Positions 10,264-18,046 of a DNA stretch of 64,000 bases are shown here, piece after piece. The position numbers and the translations under genes are program-made. This stretch comes from Clostridia bacterium (GTDB lineage Bacteria; Bacillota; Clostridia; Oscillospirales; Acutalibacteraceae). Where the stretch lies: positions 1-64,000 of the forward strand of contig JAFXBF010000003.1 of the NCBI GenBank assembly GCA_017516745.1, in the 5' to 3' direction. A model generated the notes under the pieces. It made no database searches. It was not told the origin of the DNA and was given only the letters and a program-made list of their open reading frames with translations. Numbering within the stretch: the stretch's first letter is position 1; each line of letters begins with the position of its first letter.

Positions 10264-12501
10264 ATGGCAAAGAAAAAGCAGGACAAACAGCCTAAAAGCG
10301 AAGTCAACCCCAACGCCCATATTCTCGGCGCAGGCGAGGTTGTAAACCAGCGCATTACCGATACGCTCGAGGTCAACTATATGCCCTATGCAATGAGCGT
10401 TATTATGTCCCGTGCAATCCCCGAAATCGACGGCTTGAAGCCTGCCCACAGAAAGCTGCTTTATACAATGTATAAAATGGGCCTTCTTAACGGCGGCAGA
10501 ATAAAGTCCGCTAATATTGTCGGTCGTACAATGCAGCTCAACCCACACGGTGATGCCGCAATTTACGACACAATGGTGCGTCTCTCCCGAGGTTACGAGG
10601 CTCTGCTTCATCCGCTTGTTGATTCAAAGGGTAACTTCGGTAAGGCTTATTCCCGTGATATGATGTGGGCTGCCTCCCGTTATACCGAGGCAAAATTAGA
10701 GCCCGTCTGTGCCGAGCTTTTCGGCGATATCGATAAGGACACCGTTGACTTTGTTGACAACTACGACAACACTATGAAGGAGCCCACGCTTCTCCCCGTT
10801 TCCTTCCCGAGTGTGCTTGTCAACAACAACACGGGTATTGCCGTCGGTATGGCAAGCTCAATCTGCTCGTTTAACCTCAACGAGGTCTGCCGTGCGGCAA
10901 TTGAGATGATAAAAGACCCCGATTACGATGTTTCCGAAATTATCAAAGCGCCCGATTTTATCGGCGGCGGTCAGATTATCTACAACCCCGAGGAAATGGC
11001 AAACGTCATCAACAACGGCAGGGGAAGCATCAAGGTAAGGGCAAAGTATAAGTACGACAAGTCCAACAACTGTATAGATGTTTACGAAATTCCGCCCACC
11101 ACAACGGCGGAGGCTATAATTGATAAAATTATCGAAAAATTCAAGGCAGGCTCACTCAAGGAAATCAGCGACGTGCGTGACGAAACCGACAAGAGCGGTC
11201 TTAAAATCACAATCGATTTAAAGCGCGGTGTCGATGCCGAAAAGCTGATGTTAAAGCTTTATAAGCAGACACCTATGGAGGACACCTTCTCCTGTAACTT
11301 CAATGTCCTTATTGCCGGTATGCCTCAGGTGCTCGGCGTAAAGGCGCTTCTTGAGGAGTGGATAGCCTTCCGCACCGAATGTGTGCGCAGAAGAACCTTC
11401 TTCGACTTGCAGAAGGCGAAAAACAGACTTCACCTCTTGCAGGGCTTGCAGAAGATTCTGCTTGATATTGACAAGGCGATTAAAATTATCCGCAACACCG
11501 AAGAGGAAAAGGAAGTTGTCACCAACTTGATGATAGGCTTCGGCATTGACGAGCTTCAGGCGGAGTATGTTGCGGAAATCAAGCTGCGCCACCTCAACCG
11601 TGAATATATCCTCAAGCACACCAAGGATATCGAAAGCCTTGAAGAAGCCATAAAGGATATGGAGGATATCCTCAAAAGAGGTCAGCGTGTCAAGAAAATT
11701 ATTGTTTCAGAGCTTGAAAACGTAATCAAGAAATACGGCAAGGAGCGCAGAAGCGAAATTATCTATAACGCCGAAATCGTAGAGGAAGAGGACGAAAATC
11801 CCGTTTCAAACGAGCCCGTACACCTGTTTATGTCCGAGGGCGGCTACTTCAAAAAGATTACTCCTCTTTCGCTTCGTATGAGCGGTGAGCAGAAGGTCAA
11901 GGAAGGCGACAAAATTGCCTACACCTGCGACACCACCAACGATGTTGAGCTGCTCTTCTTCACAAACAAGCAGCAGGTCTATAAGGCAAAGGCGGATGAT
12001 TTCGAGTTTACCAAGGCAAGCGTGCTGGGTGACTATGTGCCCTCAAAGCTTGATATGGAGCCTGAAGAAGCCTTTATGTATATGGCGGTAACCAAGGATT
12101 ACAGCGGCTATATGCTTTTCTTCTTTGAAAACGGTAAGGTTGCAAAGGTCGATATGTCCGCTTATGCAACAAAGACCAACCGCAAAAAGCTGATTAAAGC
12201 CTATTGCGATAAATCTCCGCTTGTTTCGGCGCTGTATGTAAAAGAAGATACCGAGCTTGTGCTCATTTCAAGTGCAGGCAGACACCTTCTTTTCAACACC
12301 GGCTCCGTTTCACCCAAGACGACCAAGGACACCCAGGGTGTCAGCGTGCTTACCCTCAAAAAGGGTCAGCGCCTGATGACTGTCAGACCCTATGTAGAGG
12401 GTGAATTTGTAAAGCCCTACCGCTACCGCACGAAAAATCTGCCCTCAACGGGTGCACTCCTGAGCGCAGAAGACAGCGGTGAGCAGCTTTCACTTATATA
12501 A
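10264..12501 (+). CDS. parC: Divergent type IIA topoisomerase cleavage subunit (ParC/GyrA-like)
   Basis: DNA breakage-reunion subunit that partners the preceding gene. The catalytic tyrosine is Y140 in ASRYTEAKL. The quinolone-region equivalent reads HGDAAIYDT, with Ala98 where GyrA/ParC usually has Ser83/80, and Asp102 kept. A long coiled-coil segment and a shortened, non-canonical C-terminal domain follow. No GyrA-box QRRGGKG is seen, which favours topoisomerase IV over gyrase. AAAGGGGAGAGG precedes the ATG. Total 745 aa. Confidence 0.85.
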   Translation: MAKKKQDKQPKSEVNPNAHILGAGEVVNQRITDTLEVNYMPYAMSVIMSRAIPEIDGLKPAHRKLLYTMYKMGLLNGGRIKSANIVGRTMQLNPHGDAAIYDTMVRLSRGYEALLHPLVDSKGNFGKAYSRDMMWAASRYTEAKLEPVCAELFGDIDKDTVDFVDNYDNTMKEPTLLPVSFPSVLVNNNTGIAVGMASSICSFNLNEVCRAAIEMIKDPDYDVSEIIKAPDFIGGGQIIYNPEEMANVINNGRGSIKVRAKYKYDKSNNCIDVYEIPPTTTAEAIIDKIIEKFKAGSLKEISDVRDETDKSGLKITIDLKRGVDAEKLMLKLYKQTPMEDTFSCNFNVLIAGMPQVLGVKALLEEWIAFRTECVRRRTFFDLQKAKNRLHLLQGLQKILLDIDKAIKIIRNTEEEKEVVTNLMIGFGIDELQAEYVAEIKLRHLNREYILKHTKDIESLEEAIKDMEDILKRGQRVKKIIVSELENVIKKYGKERRSEIIYNAEIVEEEDENPVSNEPVHLFMSEGGYFKKITPLSLRMSGEQKVKEGDKIAYTCDTTNDVELLFFTNKQQVYKAKADDFEFTKASVLGDYVPSKLDMEPEEAFMYMAVTKDYSGYMLFFFENGKVAKVDMSAYATKTNRKKLIKAYCDKSPLVSALYVKEDTELVLISSAGRHLLFNTGSVSPKTTKDTQGVSVLTLKKGQRLMTVRPYVEGEFVKPYRYRTKNLPSTGALLSAEDSGEQLSLI

Positions 12502-12630
12502 TGAAATAATAGATAATAAATAATAATGAATAAATAATAGTTGTGGGCGGGACACCCGCACCCGAATATATAAAGGGTGAGGGCAAAGCCCTCCCACAAT
12601 TTTGCATTTTGCACTTTGCATTTCGCATTT
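12502..12630. repeat. Intergenic palindromic repeat, copy B
   Basis: An AT-rich AATAATAGATAATAA block is followed by GGCGGGACACCCGCACCC (12546-12563) and then GGGTGAGGGC-AAAGCCCTCC with a GCATTTTGCACTTTGCATTT tail. The first GC block is the exact reverse complement of 29747-29764. The second block and tail match copy A at the window start. It is a mosaic of the two repeat types. Confidence 0.7.
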
Positions 12631-12631
12631 A

Positions 12632-12722
12632 AAAAAGCCGTCAACTACAGGCTTACTCCGCAGTTAACAGCTTCAGCGGAGAAAAAGCCATACAAACACA
12701 AACTAAAAAATAACGGCTTTTT
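12632..12722 (+). terminator. Nested-stem terminator or small structured RNA after parC
   Basis: Three nested stems fit in about 90 nt. The outer one is AAAAAGCCGT/ACGGCTTTTT (12632-12641 and 12713-12722), the middle GGCTT/AAGCC (12650-12654 and 12685-12689), and the inner CTCCGC/GCGGAG (12656-12661 and 12676-12681). The outer stem ends in a T-run, so it can terminate the topoisomerase operon. The multi-stem design is richer than a normal terminator. Confidence 0.6.
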
Positions 12723-12808
12723 ATCCACTGATAGTATTTTTGCCTAAACAAAGGGCAGATATACGCTTAAAATTTTACCGAATAAATACATCTTTTTACA
12801 AAAAGGTG

Positions 12809-12837
12809 TTGCATTTCTTGTTTCAATGTGGTAGAAT
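12809..12837 (+). promoter_or_regulatory. secG promoter
   Basis: TTGCAT (12809-12814), 17 bp spacer, TAGAAT (12832-12837) preceded by TG at the extended -10 position. Transcription would begin about 12844, giving an 80-nt leader with a small CGGG/CCCG hairpin near 12857-12873. Confidence 0.75.
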
Positions 12838-12926
12838 ACCGAAGTATCGAATATGTCGGGGTGTTATGTCCCGTAACAAAAGAAAGGGTATTCGCTTCAA
12901 ATTCAAGCGTTAAAAGGTGATTAATT

Positions 12927-13175
12927 ATGTTATGGTATCAGGTTGTTTTCGGCGTAGTTCTTATAGTTCTTGCAATCGCAATCGTTGCACTTGTTCTCCT
13001 TCAGGAGGGTAACTCCAAGGGTCTTTCCGGTGCAATTGCAGGCGGTGCAGAAACCTTCTTCGGCAAGAACAAGGGTCGCACAATGGAGGCAAAGCTTGTC
13101 AAGCTCACAAAGATTGTCGGTATCGGCTTCTTTGTACTTGCACTTGCAGCAAAGATTATCCTCACAATTTTCTGA
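12927..13175 (+). CDS. secG: Preprotein translocase subunit SecG
   Basis: Small membrane subunit of the SecYEG channel. Two hydrophobic segments (about residues 5-23 and 61-80) flank the conserved cytoplasmic loop with LQEGNSKGLSGAIAGG. At 82 aa it is standard. AAAAGGTG precedes the ATG. It is monocistronic, with its own promoter and terminator. Confidence 0.95.
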   Translation: MLWYQVVFGVVLIVLAIAIVALVLLQEGNSKGLSGAIAGGAETFFGKNKGRTMEAKLVKLTKIVGIGFFVLALAAKIILTIF

Positions 13176-13195
13176 TTTTAATAAAATCAAACTCA

Positions 13196-13223
13196 CAGCC
13201 ACGAGTTTTCGTGGCTGTTTTTT
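13196..13223 (+). terminator. Terminator of secG
   Basis: CAGCCACGA/TCGTGGCTG stem followed by TTTTTT, 20 bp after the secG stop. Confidence 0.85.
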
Positions 13224-13259
13224 GTTTGCAAAATTATACTTTTTGAAACAGTAATTGAA

Positions 13260-13600
13260 TTTGTGTGTAGGGGATGATGTCCCGACGTAAAGCGTTATAT
13301 CAATTTATCGGTATGTTATGTTACTTTTGTCAGGCGTTACAAAAGTAACCAAAAGAACTTGTGGGCTTGCCGCACTCCGCTTGACGGCTGACGGTATGTA
13401 AGTCCGCTCAGCAGACAGAACAAAAAATGTTTTGTTCTGCTGCCGCAACGGCTCTCAAGTGAAATCGGACTTTTTATGTTTGTTCTGCCGCCTGCGGAAC
13501 TTCGCTCGGATAAATGAGTTAGGTTTATTGCCCGTCAGCCTGCTTCGTTCCAACTGCAAAGATAGCCTGAATTTATTTTGCTTTTTAGTTACCGTTTCAA
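13260..13600. repeat. Non-coding stretch with dispersed-repeat features
   Basis: About 340 bp without a credible gene. It contains GTTACTTTTGT/ACAAAAGTAAC (13320-13349) and a strong hairpin with arms near 13411-13425 and 13430-13443 (ACAGAACAAAA/TTTTGTTCT core). The composition resembles intergenic repeat blocks common in gut Clostridia. Short frames inside lack ribosome sites. Confidence 0.45.
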
Positions 13601-13649
13601 CAAAGTATACTTTATTAAAACAAAAGTAAAATTTATTAAAACAATCTTA

Positions 13650-13677
13650 TTGACTTCTTTTTACAATATGATATCAT
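13650..13677 (+). promoter_or_regulatory. Promoter of Gfo/Idh-DMT operon
   Basis: TTGACT (13650-13655), 16 bp, TATCAT (13672-13677) with extended TGa. It lies 38 bp before the start codon. Confidence 0.65.
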
Positions 13678-13714
13678 AACCAGTAGTTATGTTTATAAAC
13701 AGAGGTCTAATATT

Positions 13715-14998
13715 ATGTCAGTTAAACCCGTAACAGCCGTTATCGTCGGCGGCGGCCACCGTTCATTTACTTATGCCGAATTGGCGCTCAAAAGCCCCGG
13801 AAAGTTAAAGATAGTCGGTATTGCCGACCCTAATCCTTTCCGATGTGAAAAAGCAAGAAAGATGTTCGGCTTTCCGAAAGAAAACTGCTTTTCATCTGCG
13901 GATGAGCTGGCTTCCGTGCCGAAGTTTGCCGATGCAATAATCAACGGCACTATGGACCATCAGCACGTTGAAACGGCAATTCCACTGCTTAAAAAGGGCT
14001 ACGATATGCTGCTTGAAAAGCCCTTTGCCGTAAACCTCGATGAGCTTGACAGCCTTGTAAAGGTTGTTGAAGAAAACGGCAACAAGGTTATGATTTGCCA
14101 CGTGCTTCGTTACACACCGTTTTACCTTGCAATCAAGGAGCGTGTGCTTTCGGGCGAAATCGGCGATATAATCAGCATCAACACCTTTGAACACGTCAGC
14201 TACCACCACGTTTCCACCTCTTACGTAAGAGGCAAGTGGGGCAATTCCGACAACTGCAAAACCTCAATGCTGCTTGCAAAATGCTGTCACGACCTTGATA
14301 TAATGATGTGGATGATGGGTGAGGACAAGCCCAAGACCGTTTCAAGCTGCGGCTCAATTTTTCAGTTCAAGCCCGAAATGGCACCCGAGGGCGCAGGCAC
14401 AAAATGCCTTGTTGACTGTCCGCACAAGGACACCTGTCTTTATTCCGCAAAGCGTATTTATATCGACCACCCCGACAGATGGGAATTCTACGTCTGGTCT
14501 GCGCTTGAGGATATGGAGAATGCCACGATTGAAGACAAAATCAACCTTCTCAAGGGCGACAGCCCCTACGGAAAGTGTATTTATAAAAGCGGCAACAACG
14601 TTGTTGACCACCAGAGCGTAATGGTGAATTTCGCTTCGGGCGCAACGGGTACACACAATATGGTTGGCGGTGCGGCAAGACCGCTGCGCAGAATTGAAAT
14701 CGTCGGCACAAAGGGCGAAATCTGGGGTGAATTTGAGCACAACGATATCCACGTGCTTCGCATAAATCCCGACCCCGGCAAGGAGTTTGACGAGGAAATT
14801 ATTGACCTTTCCGCTTTCTGCGAGGGCGGCGGTCACGGCGGCGGCGACCTCGGCCTTGCGGAGGATTTCGTCAATTTTGTAAGGGGCGAAAAGCCCTCTG
14901 TTTCCTGCACAAGCATTTTTGATTCCGTGGCAGGCCACAAAACCGTTTTCCTTGCCGATATCTCCCGTGAAAACGGCAGCGTAACAATGCAGTACTGA
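13715..14998 (+). CDS. Gfo/Idh/MocA family oxidoreductase with cysteine-rich insert
   Basis: NAD(P)-dependent dehydrogenase acting on a sugar, inositol or amino-sugar derivative; the substrate is not readable. The Rossmann start is AVIVGGGHRS. The family LEKP motif is at 100-103 and KCCHDLD at 189-195. A less common feature is Cys231, Cys235 and Cys241 (CLVDCPHKDTC), which could bind a metal or be structural. The length of 427 aa is longer than the usual 330-390. A DMT-type transporter follows by 5 bp, suggesting shared use of an imported solute. Confidence 0.88.
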   Translation: MSVKPVTAVIVGGGHRSFTYAELALKSPGKLKIVGIADPNPFRCEKARKMFGFPKENCFSSADELASVPKFADAIINGTMDHQHVETAIPLLKKGYDMLLEKPFAVNLDELDSLVKVVEENGNKVMICHVLRYTPFYLAIKERVLSGEIGDIISINTFEHVSYHHVSTSYVRGKWGNSDNCKTSMLLAKCCHDLDIMMWMMGEDKPKTVSSCGSIFQFKPEMAPEGAGTKCLVDCPHKDTCLYSAKRIYIDHPDRWEFYVWSALEDMENATIEDKINLLKGDSPYGKCIYKSGNNVVDHQSVMVNFASGATGTHNMVGGAARPLRRIEIVGTKGEIWGEFEHNDIHVLRINPDPGKEFDEEIIDLSAFCEGGGHGGGDLGLAEDFVNFVRGEKPSVSCTSIFDSVAGHKTVFLADISRENGSVTMQY

Positions 14999-15003
14999 GG
15001 TAT

Positions 15004-15942
15004 ATGTTGATGAATGAAAATAATAAAAAGATGATGGGCGGCAACTTTGCGCTTCTGCTTGCCGCATTCATCTGGGGCACATCCTTTGTTGCACAGGATG
15101 TGGGCAAGGACTACGTCGAGGCGTTTACATACAACGGTATCCGTATGCTTATGGGTGCCGCCGTGTTACTGCCCGTTATCCTTGTAATGCAGTTCAAAAA
15201 GAGAAAAACGGACACACGCACACCCGTTCAGAAGAAAAAGGACGCTTTCGTTCAGGCTAAAAGCGGTATTATCTGCGGCGTGCTGCTGTTTTGCGCAAGC
15301 AATCTCCAGCAGTTTGCGTTTTATTACATCCCCTCCGAAGAGGGCGCTTCGGGCAAAATCGGCTTTATTACGGCGCTTTATATGCTCCTTGTGCCGATTT
15401 TCGGCCTGTTTCTCAAGCAAAAGCAGCGTGCGCTTGTGTGGTTTGCGGTCATAATGGGCTGTGTGGGCGCATACCTGCTTTGTGTCGATTCGGCTATGAC
15501 CATAGGCTTCGGCGAAATTCTGGCGCTTGGCTGTGCCGTATTCTTTGCTTTCCATATTCTTTATATCGACAGCGTTTCCGCAAAAGTGGACGGCGTTATC
15601 CTTTCCTGCTCACAGTTTGTTGTTGTAGGTGTGCTGTCAATAATCTTTATGTTTATTTTTGAAACACCGCAGATTAGCAATATCAAGGCGGCTATAGTTC
15701 CTATGCTCTATTCGGGCGTTATGAGCAGCGGCGTTGCCTATACTTTGCAGATTATCGGTCAGAAGCACACCAAGCCTGCCGTGGCTTCGCTTCTTATGTG
15801 CCTTGAATCTGTTTTTGCCGTGCTTGCAGGCTGGGTTATTCTGCACGAAGAGCTTAGCGCCAGAGAATTAATCGGCTGTGTAGTTATGTTTGTTGCGATA
15901 ATTCTCACAAATCTCCCTGAAAAGAAGGGTAAAAAAGCTTGA
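15004..15942 (+). CDS. EamA-type DMT transporter
   Basis: Ten-span drug/metabolite-type inner-membrane transporter of 312 aa with two EamA repeats. The N-terminal AAFIWGTSFVAQDVG is the family signature. The second repeat ends in VFAVLAGWVILHEELSARE. TGAGGTAT precedes the ATG at 15004, and a second ATG lies at 15013. It is cotranscribed with the preceding dehydrogenase and closed by a terminator. Substrate unknown. Confidence 0.88.
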   Translation: MLMNENNKKMMGGNFALLLAAFIWGTSFVAQDVGKDYVEAFTYNGIRMLMGAAVLLPVILVMQFKKRKTDTRTPVQKKKDAFVQAKSGIICGVLLFCASNLQQFAFYYIPSEEGASGKIGFITALYMLLVPIFGLFLKQKQRALVWFAVIMGCVGAYLLCVDSAMTIGFGEILALGCAVFFAFHILYIDSVSAKVDGVILSCSQFVVVGVLSIIFMFIFETPQISNIKAAIVPMLYSGVMSSGVAYTLQIIGQKHTKPAVASLLMCLESVFAVLAGWVILHEELSARELIGCVVMFVAIILTNLPEKKGKKA

Positions 15943-15948
15943 ATTTTG

Positions 15949-15980
15949 TCAAGAAGTGCATTGCCACTTCTTGATTTTTT
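15949..15980 (+). terminator. Terminator after DMT transporter
   Basis: TCAAGAAGTG/CACTTCTTGA stem with a T6 tail, 7 bp after the stop. It sits only 13 bp before the next start, so the next gene may depend on read-through or on a promoter inside this region. Confidence 0.8.
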
Positions 15981-15992
15981 ATAGGTGATAAT

Positions 15993-17075
15993 ATGAAACT
16001 TGAAAAAATTGATACCAACTTTGCTGTAGGTGAGATTAATTCTGACGGCATGAAAACCTACAGCATACATACCTATCCCTTTAAAATTTACGGGCTTTAC
16101 AATTGTAATGAGCATAATTACACCCGTATGCCCTATGAGGTTGCCGAAAAGGTGAATGACGGAGTAAAATGGCTTCATACCAATACCTCAGGCGGCAGAC
16201 TCCGCTTTAAAACGGACAGTGCAAGAATAGCCCTGCGTTATATCCTGCCCGATATCTGTCTGCTGCCGCATATGCCCGTAACAGGTGTTTCCTGTTTCGA
16301 TTTGTACGCTGACGGCGGCTTTGTGAAGCCCTTTATTCCGCAGGGAGATTTTTACGGCAAGGCAAAGGAAAAGGGTGAAAAGGAGTTTTATTCAGAAATT
16401 AATTTAGGATCGGGTAAAATGCGTGATATCCTCATAAATTTTCCGCTTTACAACAATGTTTCTGCGGTCTGCGTTTTGCTTGAGGACGGTGCAGCCGTGC
16501 TTGAAGCGGATGAATATACTCACCAAAAGCCCGTTGTTTTTTACGGCTCGTCAATCACTCAGGGCGGCTGCGCAGGACATCCGGGCAACAGCTACGAGGC
16601 AATTATTTCACGCAAGCTCGACTGTGATTTTCTTAACCTCGGCTTTTCGGGCAGCTGCAGGGGTGAGGACGAAATGGCGCACTATATCGCAACGCTTGAT
16701 ATGAGTGCCTTCGTTTACGATTACGACCACAACGCACCCGATGCCTCTTGGCTTGAAAAAACGCACGCACGTTTCTTTGAAATCCTCCGTGCCGCAAAGC
16801 CCGATTTGCCCGTAATAATGGTTTCCGTTGCGGATAAGCACTTTGGCGAAGATATTGAAAAGCGCAAGGCGATAATCCGCAAAACCTATGAAACGGCAGT
16901 TGCAAACGGTGACAAAAACGTTTATTTTATTGACGGGCAGGAAATTTACGGCGATAAGGCAGACTATGCAACCGTGGATTTCTGCCACCCGAATGACCTT
17001 GGCTTTTATCTTATGGCGGAAAAGATAGGCGAGGTAATAACAGATATTTTAAAAGGAATGCAAAATGAAATATAA
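15993..17075 (+). CDS. GxDLY-SGNH family esterase
   Basis: Likely carbohydrate or acyl esterase with an N-terminal GxDLY-type domain (GVSCFDLY at about residues 92-99) and a C-terminal SGNH hydrolase. Catalytic blocks are FYGSSITQGG (Ser), LNLGFSGSC, YDHNAP (Asn) and FCHPND (His/Asp). No signal peptide is seen, so a cytoplasmic role is likely. The 360 aa length fits the family. GGTGAT precedes the ATG. It overlaps the next gene by 11 bp. Confidence 0.85.
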   Translation: MKLEKIDTNFAVGEINSDGMKTYSIHTYPFKIYGLYNCNEHNYTRMPYEVAEKVNDGVKWLHTNTSGGRLRFKTDSARIALRYILPDICLLPHMPVTGVSCFDLYADGGFVKPFIPQGDFYGKAKEKGEKEFYSEINLGSGKMRDILINFPLYNNVSAVCVLLEDGAAVLEADEYTHQKPVVFYGSSITQGGCAGHPGNSYEAIISRKLDCDFLNLGFSGSCRGEDEMAHYIATLDMSAFVYDYDHNAPDASWLEKTHARFFEILRAAKPDLPVIMVSVADKHFGEDIEKRKAIIRKTYETAVANGDKNVYFIDGQEIYGDKADYATVDFCHPNDLGFYLMAEKIGEVITDILKGMQNEI

Positions 17076-17553
17076 ATACAGAGTCGGCTTATATGTTTTG
17101 AATATGATGACGGCTGAGCTGTCAGTTGTGTTGATGTTTTTAATTATAGGACTGGTAACAAATGAACCTATTGCAACGATATATCGTGTTTTAATGTCTA
17201 TACTTCCTTTTTTATTTGTTATGTGTTTTATGTTTATGGGTGAATATAAAAACCGATACGTTGAAACCTTTGATGATTATATGCACCTTAATTCGTTCAG
17301 GTTCAAAGGCTGGAGACATCCACGTTCGTTAAATGTAAAATATGAGGATATGTGGTATATTGAAGCCAAATGTTTGCCACTGATAGGTGTGTGGGCAATT
17401 CGTATCAACGCAAAATTTCTGCCGCACAAGGTTACAATTTCCTATTGCTTTAAAAACAGCAGTCAGCTTTATGCCGAGCTTTGCGAGAAGGCAAGACTTT
17501 TTAAGCCGGATGTGTATATTGATGACCGCTTAACGGAATATCTGAATAAGTAA
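17065..17553 (+). CDS. Hypothetical membrane protein with two spans
   Basis: Not recognised. It has two hydrophobic segments (about residues 10-30 and 38-58) followed by a soluble domain of about 100 aa with paired aromatic residues (KYEDMWYIEAKC). This layout resembles bacterial PH-like or YcxB-like proteins, but no motif decides it. The start lies inside the end of the esterase gene. A strong terminator follows. Confidence 0.7.
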   Translation: MKYKYRVGLYVLNMMTAELSVVLMFLIIGLVTNEPIATIYRVLMSILPFLFVMCFMFMGEYKNRYVETFDDYMHLNSFRFKGWRHPRSLNVKYEDMWYIEAKCLPLIGVWAIRINAKFLPHKVTISYCFKNSSQLYAELCEKARLFKPDVYIDDRLTEYLNK

Positions 17554-17564
17554 AATTAAAGATG

Positions 17565-17607
17565 CTGTATCAAAATGTCTGTTCGCACAATTTTGATACA
17601 GTGTTTT
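17565..17607 (+). terminator. Terminator after esterase/membrane-protein pair
   Basis: CTGTATCAAAA/TTTTGATACAG stem, then TGTTTTGCTTTT. Confidence 0.8.
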
Positions 17608-17705
17608 GCTTTTGAGGCATTGGACAATATGCACAAATGCAATGAATTGACGATGTGCAAATTTGCAGAAAAAGTTAATATACGTATAAAATGTGCACAA
17701 AACTA

Positions 17706-17734
17706 TTGCAATAATGCTTTAAAATTGGTAATAT
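17706..17734 (+). promoter_or_regulatory. Promoter of small ORF and large secreted protein
   Basis: TTGCAA (17706-17711), 17 bp, TAATAT (17729-17734) with extended TGg. The transcript would carry a leader of about 300 nt before the large CDS at 18047. Confidence 0.7.
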
Positions 17735-17787
17735 TTACTTAACAACTTGCATAAGTTGAATAAATTAGAAAAAAGGATGTGATTCCA

Positions 17788-17904
17788 ATGGCTCAACACC
17801 TTTCACCCGAAAAACCAAATAACGGGGCACATTTGAAAGATTATTGTGTAAAAAATGCGTATTCTCTTTTGCCATCACGTCTTTTCTTTGTTCTTAAAAA
17901 ATAA
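17788..17904 (+). CDS. Possible 38-aa leader peptide
   Basis: A short frame beginning MAQHLSPEKPNNGAHLKDYC and ending LPSRLFFVLKK. AAAAAAGGATG lies 8 nt before the ATG, and a strong promoter sits 50 bp upstream. No family is recognised. Its place between promoter and the large secreted-protein gene suggests a leader peptide, but it may simply be a small independent gene or chance frame. Codon use gives little support either way. Confidence 0.4.
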   Translation: MAQHLSPEKPNNGAHLKDYCVKNAYSLLPSRLFFVLKK

Positions 17905-17992
17905 ACAGGGCGGTTGCGGCAAAAGAATATGCCGTTCAAGCTTATATTACTTGCGCTTTCAGATGTGTCCGACTAAACATGATGAGAAAAAT

Positions 17993-18019
17993 TTCGGCCG
18001 ACTTGAAACACCGGCCGAA
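17993..18019 (+). promoter_or_regulatory. Leader hairpin upstream of secreted-protein gene
   Basis: TTCGGCCG (17993-18000) pairs perfectly with CGGCCGAA (18012-18019), ending 15-20 nt before the ribosome site AACGGAGAAAC. No T-run follows. It could modulate translation. No known riboswitch consensus was recognised in 17905-18046. Confidence 0.4.
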
Positions 18020-18046
18020 GAAAAAGTTTAGAAACGGAGAAACATT

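Noticed and set aside
8261-12501. Gyrase GyrB/GyrA identity
   Set aside because: No GyrA-box seen, shortened C-terminal domain, and the pair is not near recF/dnaA; topoisomerase IV-like is preferred, though not proven.
17905-18046. Cyclic-di-GMP or other known riboswitch
   Set aside because: No match to conserved loop sequences could be placed; only a simple hairpin is supported.
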